Shown here: piece by piece, positions 45,300-53,932 of the stretch
Layout of the letters: every line of letters starts with the position of its first letter
Numbering within the stretch: the first letter of the stretch is position 1
NCBI RefSeq assembly: GCF_000335475.2
Contig: NZ_ANAH02000007.1
Span: 372,001-436,000 of the forward strand
Direction of reading: 5' to 3'
Length of the DNA stretch: 64,000 nucleotides
From: Cystobacter fuscus DSM 2262
Lineage (GTDB): Bacteria > Myxococcota > Myxococcia > Myxococcales > Myxococcaceae
Notes under the pieces: model-generated
The model's input: only the letters and a program-made list of their open reading frames with translations
Told to the model about the DNA's origin: nothing
Database searches by the model: none
Position numbers and translations under genes: made by a program

Positions 45300-45438
45300 C
45301 GCCGGGCGGTGCGAAACTCCCAGCAGAATCGCGCCCTTACCTCGTAACCGCCCGGACCCGTGGGCAATAGGTATCTCGCTGCGTCAAGTCCTGTCCGATC
45401 TTGTAGGCTGGAACCCTCCTCGATCTGGAGGGAGCCCC

Positions 45439-46623
45439 ATGGCAACTCGCCTGACCGCTGCGGTCCTGCTCTTGGCCCTGCTCAGTGCGTGCGCCACCCA
45501 GCGTGTGGTACGCCTCGACACGAGGCAGGGGGAACCCCTGGAGTACAAGCTGCCCACCTCGCCTCAGTCCGTGAAGGTGGACGCGGAAGCGTTCGAGGAA
45601 GTGCTGACGCATATGGTGCTGAATGCGCCCCTCACGCTCCGCCCACTCCAGCACGGTGGGCTGGTGCTCGCCTCCTACCCAGGCAACGACGAGGCACCTC
45701 GCTGGCAGCGCCTCATGAGTAAGCGCTACGGCGGCCTCTGCGAGCCGGGCCAGCGGATGGAAACCTGCCTCTCCCCGCTCGACGACGTGATGGGCCTGAG
45801 TGAATGGGACAAACTGGGCGTGGCCCTGGGCCTGTCGATTGATCCCCTCAAGGAGAGCATTGCCAGGGCGGTGGAGAAGACGCTGGCCCCGCAGCTCTTC
45901 TACACCGTCATTGCGACGGGGCTGGTCACCTGGGCCGTCCTGGCGGTCAACCCCGAGCCCGTGTTCACCAAGGCGGCGGCAATCGTTTCGGCGCTGCTGT
46001 TGATCTACCTGGGAGTGGAGACATTCCTGGAGGTGGTGGACGCGAGCCGGGAATTGAAATGGGCCAGCGACCGGGCCATGACCTGGGAGGAGTTGGAGCA
46101 CGCCAGCAAGCGCTTCGCCCACCGGGTGGGGCCGGAGGTGGCCCGCGTCTTTGTCCTCGCGGTGACGGTGGTGATGAGCCACGGCATGACCGGGGGCTCG
46201 GCATGGCTGGCCTCAAGACTGTCGATGCTGCCCAACGTCGCGGAGGCGGCGGCACTGGGGGCCGAACCACTGCGCCTCACACTTTCGGAGATAGGACAGG
46301 TGAGCACGGTGGCGGTTTCCGCCGAGGGCACTATCACCGTTATCCTGGCTCCCACGGCGGTGGCCATGACGGGCAAGGGGCCCGGTGGTGGCTCGAAGCA
46401 AGAGCAATACAAGACGCCCAAGTCTGGCGTCAGCGGGAAAGAGGGCGCCAAGGATGTGCCAAGCTGGGCGAAAGGTGAACGGCCCAAGGTTGATGAGAGT
46501 GGCAAGGACTTCGCCAAGAGGTTGTTGGACAAGAAGTATGGGGAAGGGAGCTACGACAAGGGGCCTGGGAGTGAATTCAACAAGATACAAAAATGGGGAG
46601 ACCGCGCATTCGAGAACCCATGA
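45439..46623 (+). CDS. SitA-like lipoprotein toxin (outer-membrane exchange)
   Basis: The 394-residue lipoprotein has signal and lipobox LSAC (Cys18), then the SitA-type start 'RVVRLDTRQGEPLEYKLP'. A hydrophobic helical hairpin (about 155-200) follows, and a variable C-terminal toxin domain (about 345-394; GKDFAKRLLDKKYGEGSYDK...EFNKIQKWGDRAFE). SitA proteins are swapped between kin during TraA/B outer-membrane exchange and kill cells lacking the immunity protein. The small gene nine bases downstream is the expected immunity partner. The exact SitA subfamily (5-like) is from memory. Confidence 0.75.
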   Translation: MATRLTAAVLLLALLSACATQRVVRLDTRQGEPLEYKLPTSPQSVKVDAEAFEEVLTHMVLNAPLTLRPLQHGGLVLASYPGNDEAPRWQRLMSKRYGGLCEPGQRMETCLSPLDDVMGLSEWDKLGVALGLSIDPLKESIARAVEKTLAPQLFYTVIATGLVTWAVLAVNPEPVFTKAAAIVSALLLIYLGVETFLEVVDASRELKWASDRAMTWEELEHASKRFAHRVGPEVARVFVLAVTVVMSHGMTGGSAWLASRLSMLPNVAEAAALGAEPLRLTLSEIGQVSTVAVSAEGTITVILAPTAVAMTGKGPGGGSKQEQYKTPKSGVSGKEGAKDVPSWAKGERPKVDESGKDFAKRLLDKKYGEGSYDKGPGSEFNKIQKWGDRAFENP

Positions 46624-46632
46624 GGGCGTCCC

Positions 46633-46869
46633 ATGACACACGTGTATGTCCTTCAACATGTGCATGCAGCTCTAAACGGAGAGGAGGATATCAAGCTCAT
46701 TGGCGTGTACGTGACCGAGGCGGATGCCCAGGCGGCTGTTTCCCGTCTGAGCCAACAGCCAGGCTTCCGAGAGCACCCGGAGGGGTTTCACATTTCTCGG
46801 TACGAACTCAACAAGGACCACTGGACCGAGGGGTTCATTGGATGGGATGAAGCCCTTGATGAATCATGA
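46633..46869 (+). CDS. Small immunity protein of the SitA-like toxin
   Basis: The 78-residue soluble protein (MTHVYVLQHVHAALNGEEDI...HISRYELNKDHWTEGF) belongs to a widespread family of small proteins (DUF7336-like) found beside polymorphic toxins. It starts nine bases after the toxin stop with a GAGGG site, so the two are co-translated. Confidence 0.75.
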   Translation: MTHVYVLQHVHAALNGEEDIKLIGVYVTEADAQAAVSRLSQQPGFREHPEGFHISRYELNKDHWTEGFIGWDEALDES

Positions 46870-47029
46870 ATCCATGGGAGTCGAAGCTCTCGTCCGAGCG
46901 ATAGCATTCAGGTCTTCCGGATGGTTGGAGGCAGGCGATGGGGTGGGGCCGTCACGCTGCCCCACAAGCCCAATTGAGTCCAAATCTGGTCCGACAAGAA
47001 CCGATTGGGTCCCCTGATGCGGTGACCGG

Positions 47030-47179
47030 TTATACGCGGGTTGTCGTGGCGTCCGGCATGCTCGCATGTGCCGGACGCAGCACGGAGGCGGCCACGCCGC
47101 TCAGGCCCACCAGCCCCACGAGGTTGGGGAACACCTGCAAGCCATTCATCAGGTCTCCCCAGGCCCAGATGGTCTCCAC
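47030..47179 (-). pseudogene. C-terminal scrap of an AGCS sodium:alanine symporter
   Basis: About 49 residues ([20 protein letters not shown]...) match the last membrane helix region of AGCS-family symporters. The remainder of the gene is missing; it abuts an IS91 fragment. Confidence 0.6.
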
Positions 47180-47480
47180 GGATGTGTTCGCGTGCTTGAG
47201 GTGTGAAGGCAGGCGGAGTGGAGTGGCGGACGTGAAGGGAGCAGCAGGGGTGAGAGCGATTCTGGCGCAGTGCGCCAGCACTCCGCACTCCAGGTACCGG
47301 GCGAAGTCCCGCTCCACGTACCGGGGCAGGCCGCGCCCCACCTCGCTCGCCTCCTCCAGAAGCGTGGCCAGGTTGTCCTTCACCGCCTCGTACAGCACCG
47401 TCCCCTCCGGCTGCCTCCGCCGGTACGCCCACCCGCGCTCCTCCACCCGCTCCTCCCCTTCCACAACGCCTCGACGACCT
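47180..47480. mobile_element. Head-to-head IS91 remnants joined at a palindrome
   Basis: Bases 47180-47269 encode an IS91 C-terminal piece on the plus strand ([20 protein letters not shown]). Bases 47262-47480 encode an N-terminal piece on the minus strand ([36 protein letters not shown]). They meet at the 17-base palindrome CTGGCGCA-G-TGCGCCAG (47262-47278), present as half-site in both partners. Confidence 0.7.
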
Positions 47481-47494
47481 GAGCGGGGCGCGGG

Positions 47495-47714
47495 CGCGAT
47501 GACGCGCTCGACATCAGTCCGTGGGAGGCGGTGTTGAGGATCCAGGTGTTTCCCTTGAGGATGAAGCCGAAGGCCACCTTGGAGCTCTGGGTCCTCTTCA
47601 TCTTGACGCACTTGCCCGCATCGTCCGCGTCACCGCAGCTGATACTTCCGATCTTTTCCTTGCCGCTGCCGAGCAGGGCGCACACCTTGACCACCTCACG
47701 CGCCGTGTCCGTGC
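47495..47714 (-). pseudogene. 3' fragment of an unknown gene
   Basis: About 65 residues in one minus-strand frame ([40 protein letters not shown]) look protein-like but have no start of their own and lie between an IS91 remnant and the DUF998 gene. Identity unknown. Confidence 0.35.
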
Positions 47715-48353
47715 TCAGCCCGGGATGAGATCGCCCGGGCGGGTGGGCACCGGGTGCGTCCGCATCAGTGGCCGCGCGGCGAGCATGATCCAGATGCCGT
47801 ACGCCACCATGAACGTCCGGTTGGGAATCCCGAAGTAGCGCATCTGCATGAGCAGGGGCACCATGACCACCAGGCTCAACCAGACGGCGGCGGCCCACAT
47901 GGGCAAGCGCGCCCCGGACCAGGGCGCCTGTCGCCGCAGCGCGAGCGACACGAAGAGCACGGCCAGGAGTTCGCTCGGCACCCCGATCATGAACCCCACC
48001 CCATGCATCCTTCCGGAGAAGGACATCTGGGTCTGGTCCGCCGTCGTCGGATCCATGGGGAAGGCGCCCCCCAGCGCGAGCCCGACGGCCGTCAGGAAGA
48101 GGAAGACGAGCCCCATCCGGCCAGACCAACCCCGTGCCTGGCCCACGAGCGCCACGAGGAGCGCCAGGCTGCCGAGCGCGAAGGCCCCGAACGAGACGCC
48201 CATCACGGCGCCGTAGGGGCCTATCGCGTACTCACTGATCATGTGAGACGTGGGCACCAGGTCAGGCCGCAGCACGTGCAGCACCAGAAGCGACAGGAGC
48301 GCGACGGAGGAAGCCCAGAAGGCGATTCGCGCGGATTGAAGGGTCATGGACAT
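47715..48353 (-). CDS. DUF998 integral membrane protein
   Basis: The 212-residue protein has six predicted membrane helices and the DUF998 features ('SHMISEYAIGPYGAVMGVSF', 'FPMDPTT', 'GRMHGVGFMIGVPSELLAVL'). Function of the family is unknown. It is divergent from a TetR gene whose start is 24 bases away, so it is the likely target of that repressor. Confidence 0.82.
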   Translation of the reverse strand: MSMTLQSARIAFWASSVALLSLLVLHVLRPDLVPTSHMISEYAIGPYGAVMGVSFGAFALGSLALLVALVGQARGWSGRMGLVFLFLTAVGLALGGAFPMDPTTADQTQMSFSGRMHGVGFMIGVPSELLAVLFVSLALRRQAPWSGARLPMWAAAVWLSLVVMVPLLMQMRYFGIPNRTFMVAYGIWIMLAARPLMRTHPVPTRPGDLIPG

Positions 48354-48377
48354 TCGATATAGTTGACTCCATCCAAT

Positions 48378-49037
48378 ATGGCAATTCGTCGCAAACGGAC
48401 CTACACATCCCCCAAGCGGGACAGCGCCGCGGCCGCCAACCGGGCCCGGATCCTCGAGGCGGCGAGGGCACTCTTCGCTCGTCGCGGAATCGATGCGGTG
48501 ACCATCGCCCAGATCGCCGAGCGCGCGGGCGTCTCGGGCTCGTCGGTCTACGCGCTGTTCGCATCGAAGGAAGGGCTCTTGCGAGCGCTGATCCAGGAGG
48601 CACTCTTCGGACAGGGCTACCAGGCCGCGAGCGCACGGCTCGACGCGGAAGCGGATCCCGTGGAGCAGCTTCGGATGACGGCGACCGTGGCGCGAGGCAT
48701 CTACGAGAGCGAGTCCACCCTGCTCGGACTTCTCCGGGGGGCCTCCGGCTTCTCGCTCGCGCTTCGGCGTCTCGAGGCCTCGCTCGAGGAGAAGCGATTC
48801 GCGCTCCAGCAAGCGCGTGTCCTTCGCCTCTTCGAGGCGGGCAGGGCCCGGGAGGGACTCTCGCTCGACAAGGCCCGCCGCCTCCTGTGGATGTACACGA
48901 GCCGCGACGTCTACCGGTTGCTCGTGCTCGAAGGCGGCTTCACGCCGGAGGAGTACGAGACCTGGCTCTCCCAGACGCTCGTCACCACGCTCGTCGCCCC
49001 CCCTGCCAGGGCCACTTCCGCGAAGGGCCCCCGGTGA
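48378..49037 (+). CDS. TetR/AcrR family regulator
   Basis: The 219-residue protein has an HTH (VTIAQIAERAGVSGSSVYALF, about 38-58) and a helical ligand domain. The short A+T-rich divergent region (48354-48377) must hold both promoters and the operator. It probably controls the DUF998 gene. ATG 48378 is preferred over TTG 48363. Confidence 0.88.
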   Translation: MAIRRKRTYTSPKRDSAAAANRARILEAARALFARRGIDAVTIAQIAERAGVSGSSVYALFASKEGLLRALIQEALFGQGYQAASARLDAEADPVEQLRMTATVARGIYESESTLLGLLRGASGFSLALRRLEASLEEKRFALQQARVLRLFEAGRAREGLSLDKARRLLWMYTSRDVYRLLVLEGGFTPEEYETWLSQTLVTTLVAPPARATSAKGPR

Positions 49038-49429
49038 ACGCCGTGGGTCCGGACCACTGTGCCGCCATGGCCACGCTCGGCACGCTGGGCCCGGGTCGGC
49101 ACCGCGCCACCTTCCTCGTCGCGCTGCGCTTCGCCATCACATCCATGACCGGGTGAGCACCGCGGCCGGGGCCCTCATTGGCGGTCAGCGGGGTGCGCTC
49201 GCTGCTCCTGGCCCTGCCGCCGTTGCTGGTGGGCGGCAGCCTGAGCACCTCCGGGTGGACGTACCTGCCGGGCTTCGCGCTGGGCATCCTCGTGGGCATG
49301 GGCGCGGTGGGGCTCATCTTCGCCGAGGGCCTGGCGCGCATGAGCACGAACGTGGCCGAGCGGCTCCAACGCTTCGTGGCGCTCGGCTCCGCAGCGCTCG
49401 GGCTGTTCTGGATCGCCAGCCGGTTCTGA
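49034..49429 (+). pseudogene. HupE/UreH-like nickel or metal permease fragment with in-frame stop
   Basis: One frame reads VNAVGPDHCAAMATLGTLGP (a 'GPDH-AA' first helix as in NiCoT/UreH-type permeases), meets TGA at 49154, then continues in the same frame with two or three hydrophobic helices to 49429. GTG 49034 overlaps the TetR stop. Either a nonsense mutation or two short ORFs; it looks decayed and short for the family. Confidence 0.5.
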
Positions 49430-49494
49430 GGCGACTTTCGCCATTCTGGGTGGCGAGTAGGTCCACAGAGCGAAGGGATGAGCGGCAGGGAGCA

Positions 49495-49636
49495 AGCCCC
49501 ACAAGCGGGGGCAGAGCCGGGGCAGGAGGAGGAGAGCCCAGCCTTTGCCGCGACGGTGGAGGAGCCAGGGAAGGAGCGCTCACCCCGTTTGGACTCTCGC
49601 CGGGCTGCTGAAAAGGACGTTCGCCCTGAGGGCTCC
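49495..49636 (+). mobile_element. IS91-family C-terminal remnant
   Basis: This is nearly identical in DNA to 37608-37733 from 'caagcgggggcagagcc' to 'gttcgccctg', and ends there. Only about 45 codons of the transposase remain. Confidence 0.65.
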
Positions 49637-49713
49637 TGTCCTTCCTATGCTCAAGGCCGGTAGGCGGAGTCCCCCTCCATCGGGGGACCCCAGCGCCGAC
49701 GACAGGGAGCGCG

Positions 49714-50715
49714 CTACCGGCGCTCGCTGTCCAGGTGCTTCATCTGGGCCGGGTCGTAGCGGTCACCGGAGATCTTCACCATCGACTCGAGCGCCGCGAG
49801 GTCTTCCTTCGACAGCGGCCGCTCCAGGGCACCGAGCACGTCCTCGAGCTGCGCGCGGGTCTTCGCTCCCACCACGGGAACGAACGCGGGCTGCCGCGCC
49901 AGCACCCAGGCGAGCGCCACCTGCCCCGGCGTCATGCGACGCTCATGCGCGAAGCGCTGGAGGGCCTTCACCGAGTCCTCGTTCTTCGCCCCGTTCTCGC
50001 CAGCGAAGCGAGGCTGATGGGCGCGCCAGTCTCCCGCTTCCGTCGGCTTGCTGCCCGTGAGCAGTCCTCGCGAGAAGACCCCGTAGAGCGTCGCGCTGAT
50101 GCCGAGTTCGGCGAGCACGGGGAAGATCTGCGCCTCGGGGCCCCGGGTGGCGATGGCGTACTCGATCTGCAAGTCGACGATGGGGTGGACCTTGTGGGCC
50201 CGGCGGATTGTCTCGACACCGACCTCCGACAGCCCGATGTGGCGCACGTAGCCCGCCTTCACCAGGTCCGCGATCGTCCCGATGGTGTCCTCGATCGGAA
50301 CGGAGGGATCCAGCCGAGCGGGTCGATAGATGTCGATGACCTCCACCCCCAGCCGCTTCAGGCTGTAGGCGATGAAGTTCTTCACCGCGACGGGGCGCGT
50401 GTCGTTACCGTTGAAGCTCCCATCCGGCCCGCGGAGCGCGCCGAACTTCACCGAGAGCTGGACCTTGTCCCGGCGCCCCTCGATGGCCCGCCCCACGAGC
50501 ATCTCGTTGTGGCCCATGCCGTAGAAGTCCCCCGTGTCGATCAGCGTCACCCCTCGCTCGATCGCCGCCTGGATCGTCCGGACGCTCTCCGCGTCATCGG
50601 TCTTCCCGTACGTGCCCGACATCCCCATGCAGCCCAGTCCCAGCGGGAAGACCTCGGGACCCGTGGAGCCCAGCTTCACCGTGCGCTTCGTCTGCTTCGT
50701 CTCGTGCGTGCTCAT
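49714..50715 (-). CDS. Aldo/keto reductase
   Basis: The 333-residue TIM-barrel enzyme has the Tyr motif DTGDFYGMGHNE and the catalytic Lys in QLSVKFG. The position usually holding His reads 'IYRPARLDPSVPIEDT', as in the LYQPARLD-type AKR subgroup. The NADPH-site segment PVVGAKTRAQLEDVLGA is also present. It should reduce aldehydes or ketones. A C-terminal scrap of a close paralogue lies at 32595-32708. A divergent LysR gene is its probable regulator. Confidence 0.9.
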   Translation of the reverse strand: MSTHETKQTKRTVKLGSTGPEVFPLGLGCMGMSGTYGKTDDAESVRTIQAAIERGVTLIDTGDFYGMGHNEMLVGRAIEGRRDKVQLSVKFGALRGPDGSFNGNDTRPVAVKNFIAYSLKRLGVEVIDIYRPARLDPSVPIEDTIGTIADLVKAGYVRHIGLSEVGVETIRRAHKVHPIVDLQIEYAIATRGPEAQIFPVLAELGISATLYGVFSRGLLTGSKPTEAGDWRAHQPRFAGENGAKNEDSVKALQRFAHERRMTPGQVALAWVLARQPAFVPVVGAKTRAQLEDVLGALERPLSKEDLAALESMVKISGDRYDPAQMKHLDSERR

Positions 50716-50772
50716 CCGTGTGTCTCCTTCTGCGCCAAGACTAAGGATCGACACACTTAAATCAAATCAATA

Positions 50773-50782
50773 GGATGTATCC
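50773..50782. promoter_or_regulatory. Palindrome GGAT-GT-ATCC in the lysR/reductase intergenic region
   Basis: The 72-base divergent gap is A+T-rich (TTAAATCAAATCAATAGG) and contains this inverted repeat six bases before the lysR start, a plausible LysR binding site. Confidence 0.4.
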
Positions 50783-50787
50783 CAATC

Positions 50788-51735
50788 ATGCACGGCATCT
50801 ATGAGAAGGACCTGGACCTCAACCTGCTCCGCGTCTTCGTCGTGGTGGCGGAGGCAGGCAGCGTCACCGAGGCCGCCAGCCGCCTCTACCTCACCCAGCC
50901 CGCGGTGAGCGCGGCGCTCAGGCGCCTCGCGTCGACGGTCGGAGCGCCGCTCTTCGTCCGCGCGGGACGCGGACTCGCGCTCACGGCACGTGGCCAGCGC
51001 CTGTTCACCTCGGCCCGGCCGCTCCTCCAGGCCCTCGTCGAGGCCACCGTCTCCCCGGCGGCCTTCGACCCGAAGACGAGCGAGCGGACCGTGCGGATCG
51101 GCCTCTCGGACGCGAATGAGACCTGGCTCCTTCCGCCGCTGCTGCGCGCGCTCGACGAGGAGGCGCCACGCATGCGGCTCGTCGTGATTCCCGTGCAGTT
51201 CCGCACCATCGCCGAGGCCCTGGGTTCCTCGGCGGTGGACTTCGCGGTGACGGTGGCCGACGAGCTGTCGGCCGACACGCGGCGTCTGACATTGTTCTGG
51301 GGCGGGTTCGTCTGTCTCTACGATCCGCGGCACGCTCGCATCGGCAAGCGACTGACGCGGGAGAGCTACCTCGCGCACGAGCACGTCATCGTCTCATACA
51401 ACGGAGACTTGCGAGGGATTGTCGAGGACGCGCTCGGCGTCCAGCGGCGGGTCCGGGTCTCGGTCCCGATGTTCCACAGCGTCGGGGCACTCGTGGAAGG
51501 CAGCGCCCTGCTCGCCACGTTGCCCGCCGTGGTCGCGCGGGAAATCACCTCGCTGCGTCCGAACCTCCGCACCACGCCCCTTCCCCTGGACCTGGGAGGC
51601 GCCCCGACGGAGCTGCTCTGGCGCAACACGGTCGACGACGACGACGCCATCCGCTTCATTCGGGACCTGGTGGTCCGCGTGGTGAAGACAGTGCACGGCC
51701 CCGAGGAAGCGCCCCGGTCGACGACGAGCGGCTGA
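50788..51735 (+). CDS. LysR-family transcriptional regulator
   Basis: The 315-residue protein has the LysR winged helix (LNLLRVFVVVAEAGSVTEAA...TQPAVSAALRRL) and a periplasmic-binding-like effector domain. It is divergent from the aldo/keto reductase, the classical arrangement for control of that gene. Confidence 0.92.
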   Translation: MHGIYEKDLDLNLLRVFVVVAEAGSVTEAASRLYLTQPAVSAALRRLASTVGAPLFVRAGRGLALTARGQRLFTSARPLLQALVEATVSPAAFDPKTSERTVRIGLSDANETWLLPPLLRALDEEAPRMRLVVIPVQFRTIAEALGSSAVDFAVTVADELSADTRRLTLFWGGFVCLYDPRHARIGKRLTRESYLAHEHVIVSYNGDLRGIVEDALGVQRRVRVSVPMFHSVGALVEGSALLATLPAVVAREITSLRPNLRTTPLPLDLGGAPTELLWRNTVDDDDAIRFIRDLVVRVVKTVHGPEEAPRSTTSG

Positions 51736-51791
51736 GGAGGCAATCAAAGCGCGCGGGCGTGGGCCCACCGCACGGCCCACGCCCCCTCACC

Positions 51792-52154
51792 TCACGCCTT
51801 GACCTCGCCCTTGTTCTTCTCGTCGCGGCCGTGCACCGAGGCCGGCGGGCTCGTGGCCTCCACGGCGGTGAAGGTCTCCAGGATCTTGTACGTGTGGCTG
51901 GCCCCCTTCGGCACGAGCCACGAGTCCCCGGGGTTGAGCACCAACACCTGGCCCTCCAGGTGGAGCTCCGCGCGGCCCTTGATGACGTAGCCCACCGTCT
52001 CGTAGTCGCGCACGCTCACGGGCTTGGCCTCGGCCGGTTCCTCGTTCTCCCACAACCGCATCGCCACCCGGATGCCCTCCGCCAGGTACTTCTGCCCCAT
52101 CTGCCCCGTCGGCGAGTGGTGGGAATCGACCTTCTTCACACTGGTGTCACCCAT
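51792..52154 (-). CDS. Cupin domain protein
   Basis: The 120-residue protein has one beta-barrel cupin (GYVIKGRAELHLEGQVLVLN...GDSWLVPKGASH, about 52-85). The metal-binding His set is incomplete. Function unknown; it could bind a small ligand. Confidence 0.82.
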   Translation of the reverse strand: MGDTSVKKVDSHHSPTGQMGQKYLAEGIRVAMRLWENEEPAEAKPVSVRDYETVGYVIKGRAELHLEGQVLVLNPGDSWLVPKGASHTYKILETFTAVEATSPPASVHGRDEKNKGEVKA

Positions 52155-52230
52155 CTCGGCTCTCCCCTGTCGTTTGACTTCTTCCGGACAAGCTAAGGAA
52201 GCCAGGAGCGAAGCGAACCCCCCAAAACAC

Positions 52231-52267
52231 CACGCCCGCTCCCCCCCCGAAGGGAGGAGCGGGCGTG
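52231..52267 (-). terminator. Terminator of the cold-shock gene
   Basis: CACGCCCGCTCC (52231-52242) pairs with GGAGCGGGCGTG (52256-52267). On the minus strand GTGTTTTGG follows. It lies 25 bases beyond the csp stop codon. Confidence 0.75.
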
Positions 52268-52292
52268 TAGGTCACGGCTCGAGTGCGGTGCT

Positions 52293-52499
52293 TCAGCTCA
52301 GCGGGCGAACGTTCTGCGCCTGCAGGCCCTTGGGCCCACGCGTCACGTCGTACTCCACCTTCTGGCCCTCGGCCAGCGAGCGGAAGCCCTGCGCGTTGAT
52401 GGCGGTGTGGTGGCAGAAAACGTCATCTCCCCCCGCATCCGGTGCGATGAAACCAAAGCCCTTCGCGTCGTTGAACCACTTCACGGTACCAGTTGCCAT
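52293..52499 (-). CDS. csp: Cold-shock protein, CspA family
   Basis: The 68-residue OB-fold protein has RNP1 (KGFGFI) and RNP2 (DVFCHHTAI, a variant with Cys in place of the usual VHF) motifs. It binds single-stranded RNA/DNA and melts mRNA structure. It has a long leader (52500-52722 region shared with the divergent gene), as csp genes often do. Confidence 0.94.
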   Translation of the reverse strand: MATGTVKWFNDAKGFGFIAPDAGGDDVFCHHTAINAQGFRSLAEGQKVEYDVTRGPKGLQAQNVRPLS

Positions 52500-52722
52500 G
52501 GACTTCCCTGACTTTCTGCGCCTGCGCTACGGCAATCCACCACCCTCCACGTGAGGGCAGTACTGCGGATGAAACGGCTCGGAGCCATTCCCCATTCCTC
52601 CCCGGCCTTCACACTTCTTCATCGCTCGCCGGGTGAGCGCTTCACATCCGCCTCCTACCTTCCTGACTGACCGATGGCGCCGAGCCCCTGCCGGGCCGGT
52701 CGCTCACGGAAGGAGCAGCAAC

Positions 52723-53226
52723 ATGTTCGGATACATCTTTGGCGCGGTCTGCCTCGCGGGTGCCCTCTTCACCGTGCGCCGCGCCCGGCGCTACGCCTCC
52801 TGGCGCGGCGGCCCCGGCCGCTGGAGCCCCCGCGGCCAGTTGCGCCACGTCTTCGAGCGGCTCGACACCTCCCCCGGTCAGGAGAAGATCCTCGTCCAGG
52901 CCGCCGAGGACGTGAGCCAGGCCGCCGAGAAGCTGCGCGGCCTCTGGGGCGACACCCGCTCCTCCTGGGCCCAAGCCCTGCGCGGAGAACACTTCGATGG
53001 GGCCGCCCTGCGGGAGCAGGACGCCAAGCAGGACGCGCTCGTCGACGAGCTGCGCAAGACGATCCACGCCTCGCTCGCGAAGGTCCACGAGGCGCTCGAT
53101 CCGCGCCAGCGGCTCGAGCTGGCGGACCTCGTCGAGCGCGGCTGGGGCTCCTCCCACCACCGCCACCCCCGCGCCCACGCCTTCCGGGCCGACCGCTGCG
53201 GTTGGCGCGGCGCCTGGGCGGGGTGA
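52723..53226 (+). CDS. Spy/CpxP-like periplasmic sensor protein
   Basis: The 167-residue protein has an N-terminal membrane helix (MFGYIFGAVCLAGALF), a mostly helical body (AEDVSQAAEKLRGLWGDTRS) and 'LDPRQRLELADLVERGWG', like the LTxxQ motif of Spy/CpxP family proteins. The tail is His/Arg/Ala-rich. It precedes a CpxRA-like two-component pair and probably feeds back on it. GGAAGGAG lies before the ATG. Confidence 0.75.
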   Translation: MFGYIFGAVCLAGALFTVRRARRYASWRGGPGRWSPRGQLRHVFERLDTSPGQEKILVQAAEDVSQAAEKLRGLWGDTRSSWAQALRGEHFDGAALREQDAKQDALVDELRKTIHASLAKVHEALDPRQRLELADLVERGWGSSHHRHPRAHAFRADRCGWRGAWAG

Positions 53227-53251
53227 AGCCTTGGTAGAGTCCGCCCCGCCC

Positions 53252-53932
53252 ATGTCCACCCGCGTCCTCCTCATCGACGATGACACCCGGATGTATGAAT
53301 TGCTCGAGCAGTACCTCGGGCAGCAAGGCATCAAGGTGACCCATGCCCCCGATGGAGGACGCGGCCTGGCCGCCCTGGACTCCCAGGCCTTCGACGCCGT
53401 GCTGCTGGACGTGATGATGCCGGGCATGGACGGGCTCGAGGTGTGCCGGCGCATCCGCTCGCGCAGCACCGTGCCCATCCTCATGCTCACCGCGCGCGGC
53501 GACGAGACGGATCGCGTCGTGGGCCTGGAGCTCGGCGCGGACGACTACCTCGCCAAGCCCTTCAGCCCCCGCGAGCTGCTCGCGCGCCTGCGCGCCGTGC
53601 TGCGCCGCGCCCAACCCTCCGCCATGGCCGAGAAGCTCGAGGCCCACGGTGTCTCGCTCGACGTCCCCGCTCGCGAGGCCCGCGTCAATGGCCGGCGCGT
53701 GGAGCTCACCGGGCTCGAGTTCGATCTGCTCGTGGCGCTCGTGCGGCGCGCCGGCCGCGTCATCCCCCGCGACGCGTTGCTCGGCGAGGCGGGCCGCAGC
53801 GACACCCTCGTGGGCGAGCGCACCGTGGACGTGCACATCTCCCACCTGCGCCAGAAGCTGGGCGAGGACGGCGCGAAGCTCATCAAGACCGTCCGGGGCG
53901 TGGGCTACCTCTTCGCCCGGGAGGGCCCGTGA
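53252..53932 (+). CDS. OmpR/PhoB-family response regulator (CpxR-like)
   Basis: The 226-residue protein has a receiver (D10/D11, phospho-acceptor D53, K102) and an OmpR-type winged helix (about 130-225, ending VRGVGYLFARE). It overlaps the kinase gene by four bases (GTGA) and follows the Spy-like gene by 25 bases, so the three form an envelope-stress operon. Confidence 0.93.
   Translation: MSTRVLLIDDDTRMYELLEQYLGQQGIKVTHAPDGGRGLAALDSQAFDAVLLDVMMPGMDGLEVCRRIRSRSTVPILMLTARGDETDRVVGLELGADDYLAKPFSPRELLARLRAVLRRAQPSAMAEKLEAHGVSLDVPAREARVNGRRVELTGLEFDLLVALVRRAGRVIPRDALLGEAGRSDTLVGERTVDVHISHLRQKLGEDGAKLIKTVRGVGYLFAREGP

Noticed and set aside
45270..45360. A complete, unusual tRNA on the minus strand
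   Set aside because: The T-arm and acceptor strand fit, but I could not form an anticodon arm or find the 5' acceptor partner.
49478..49663. Small plus-strand ORF as a gene
   Set aside because: Its DNA is an IS91 transposase remnant read in another frame.
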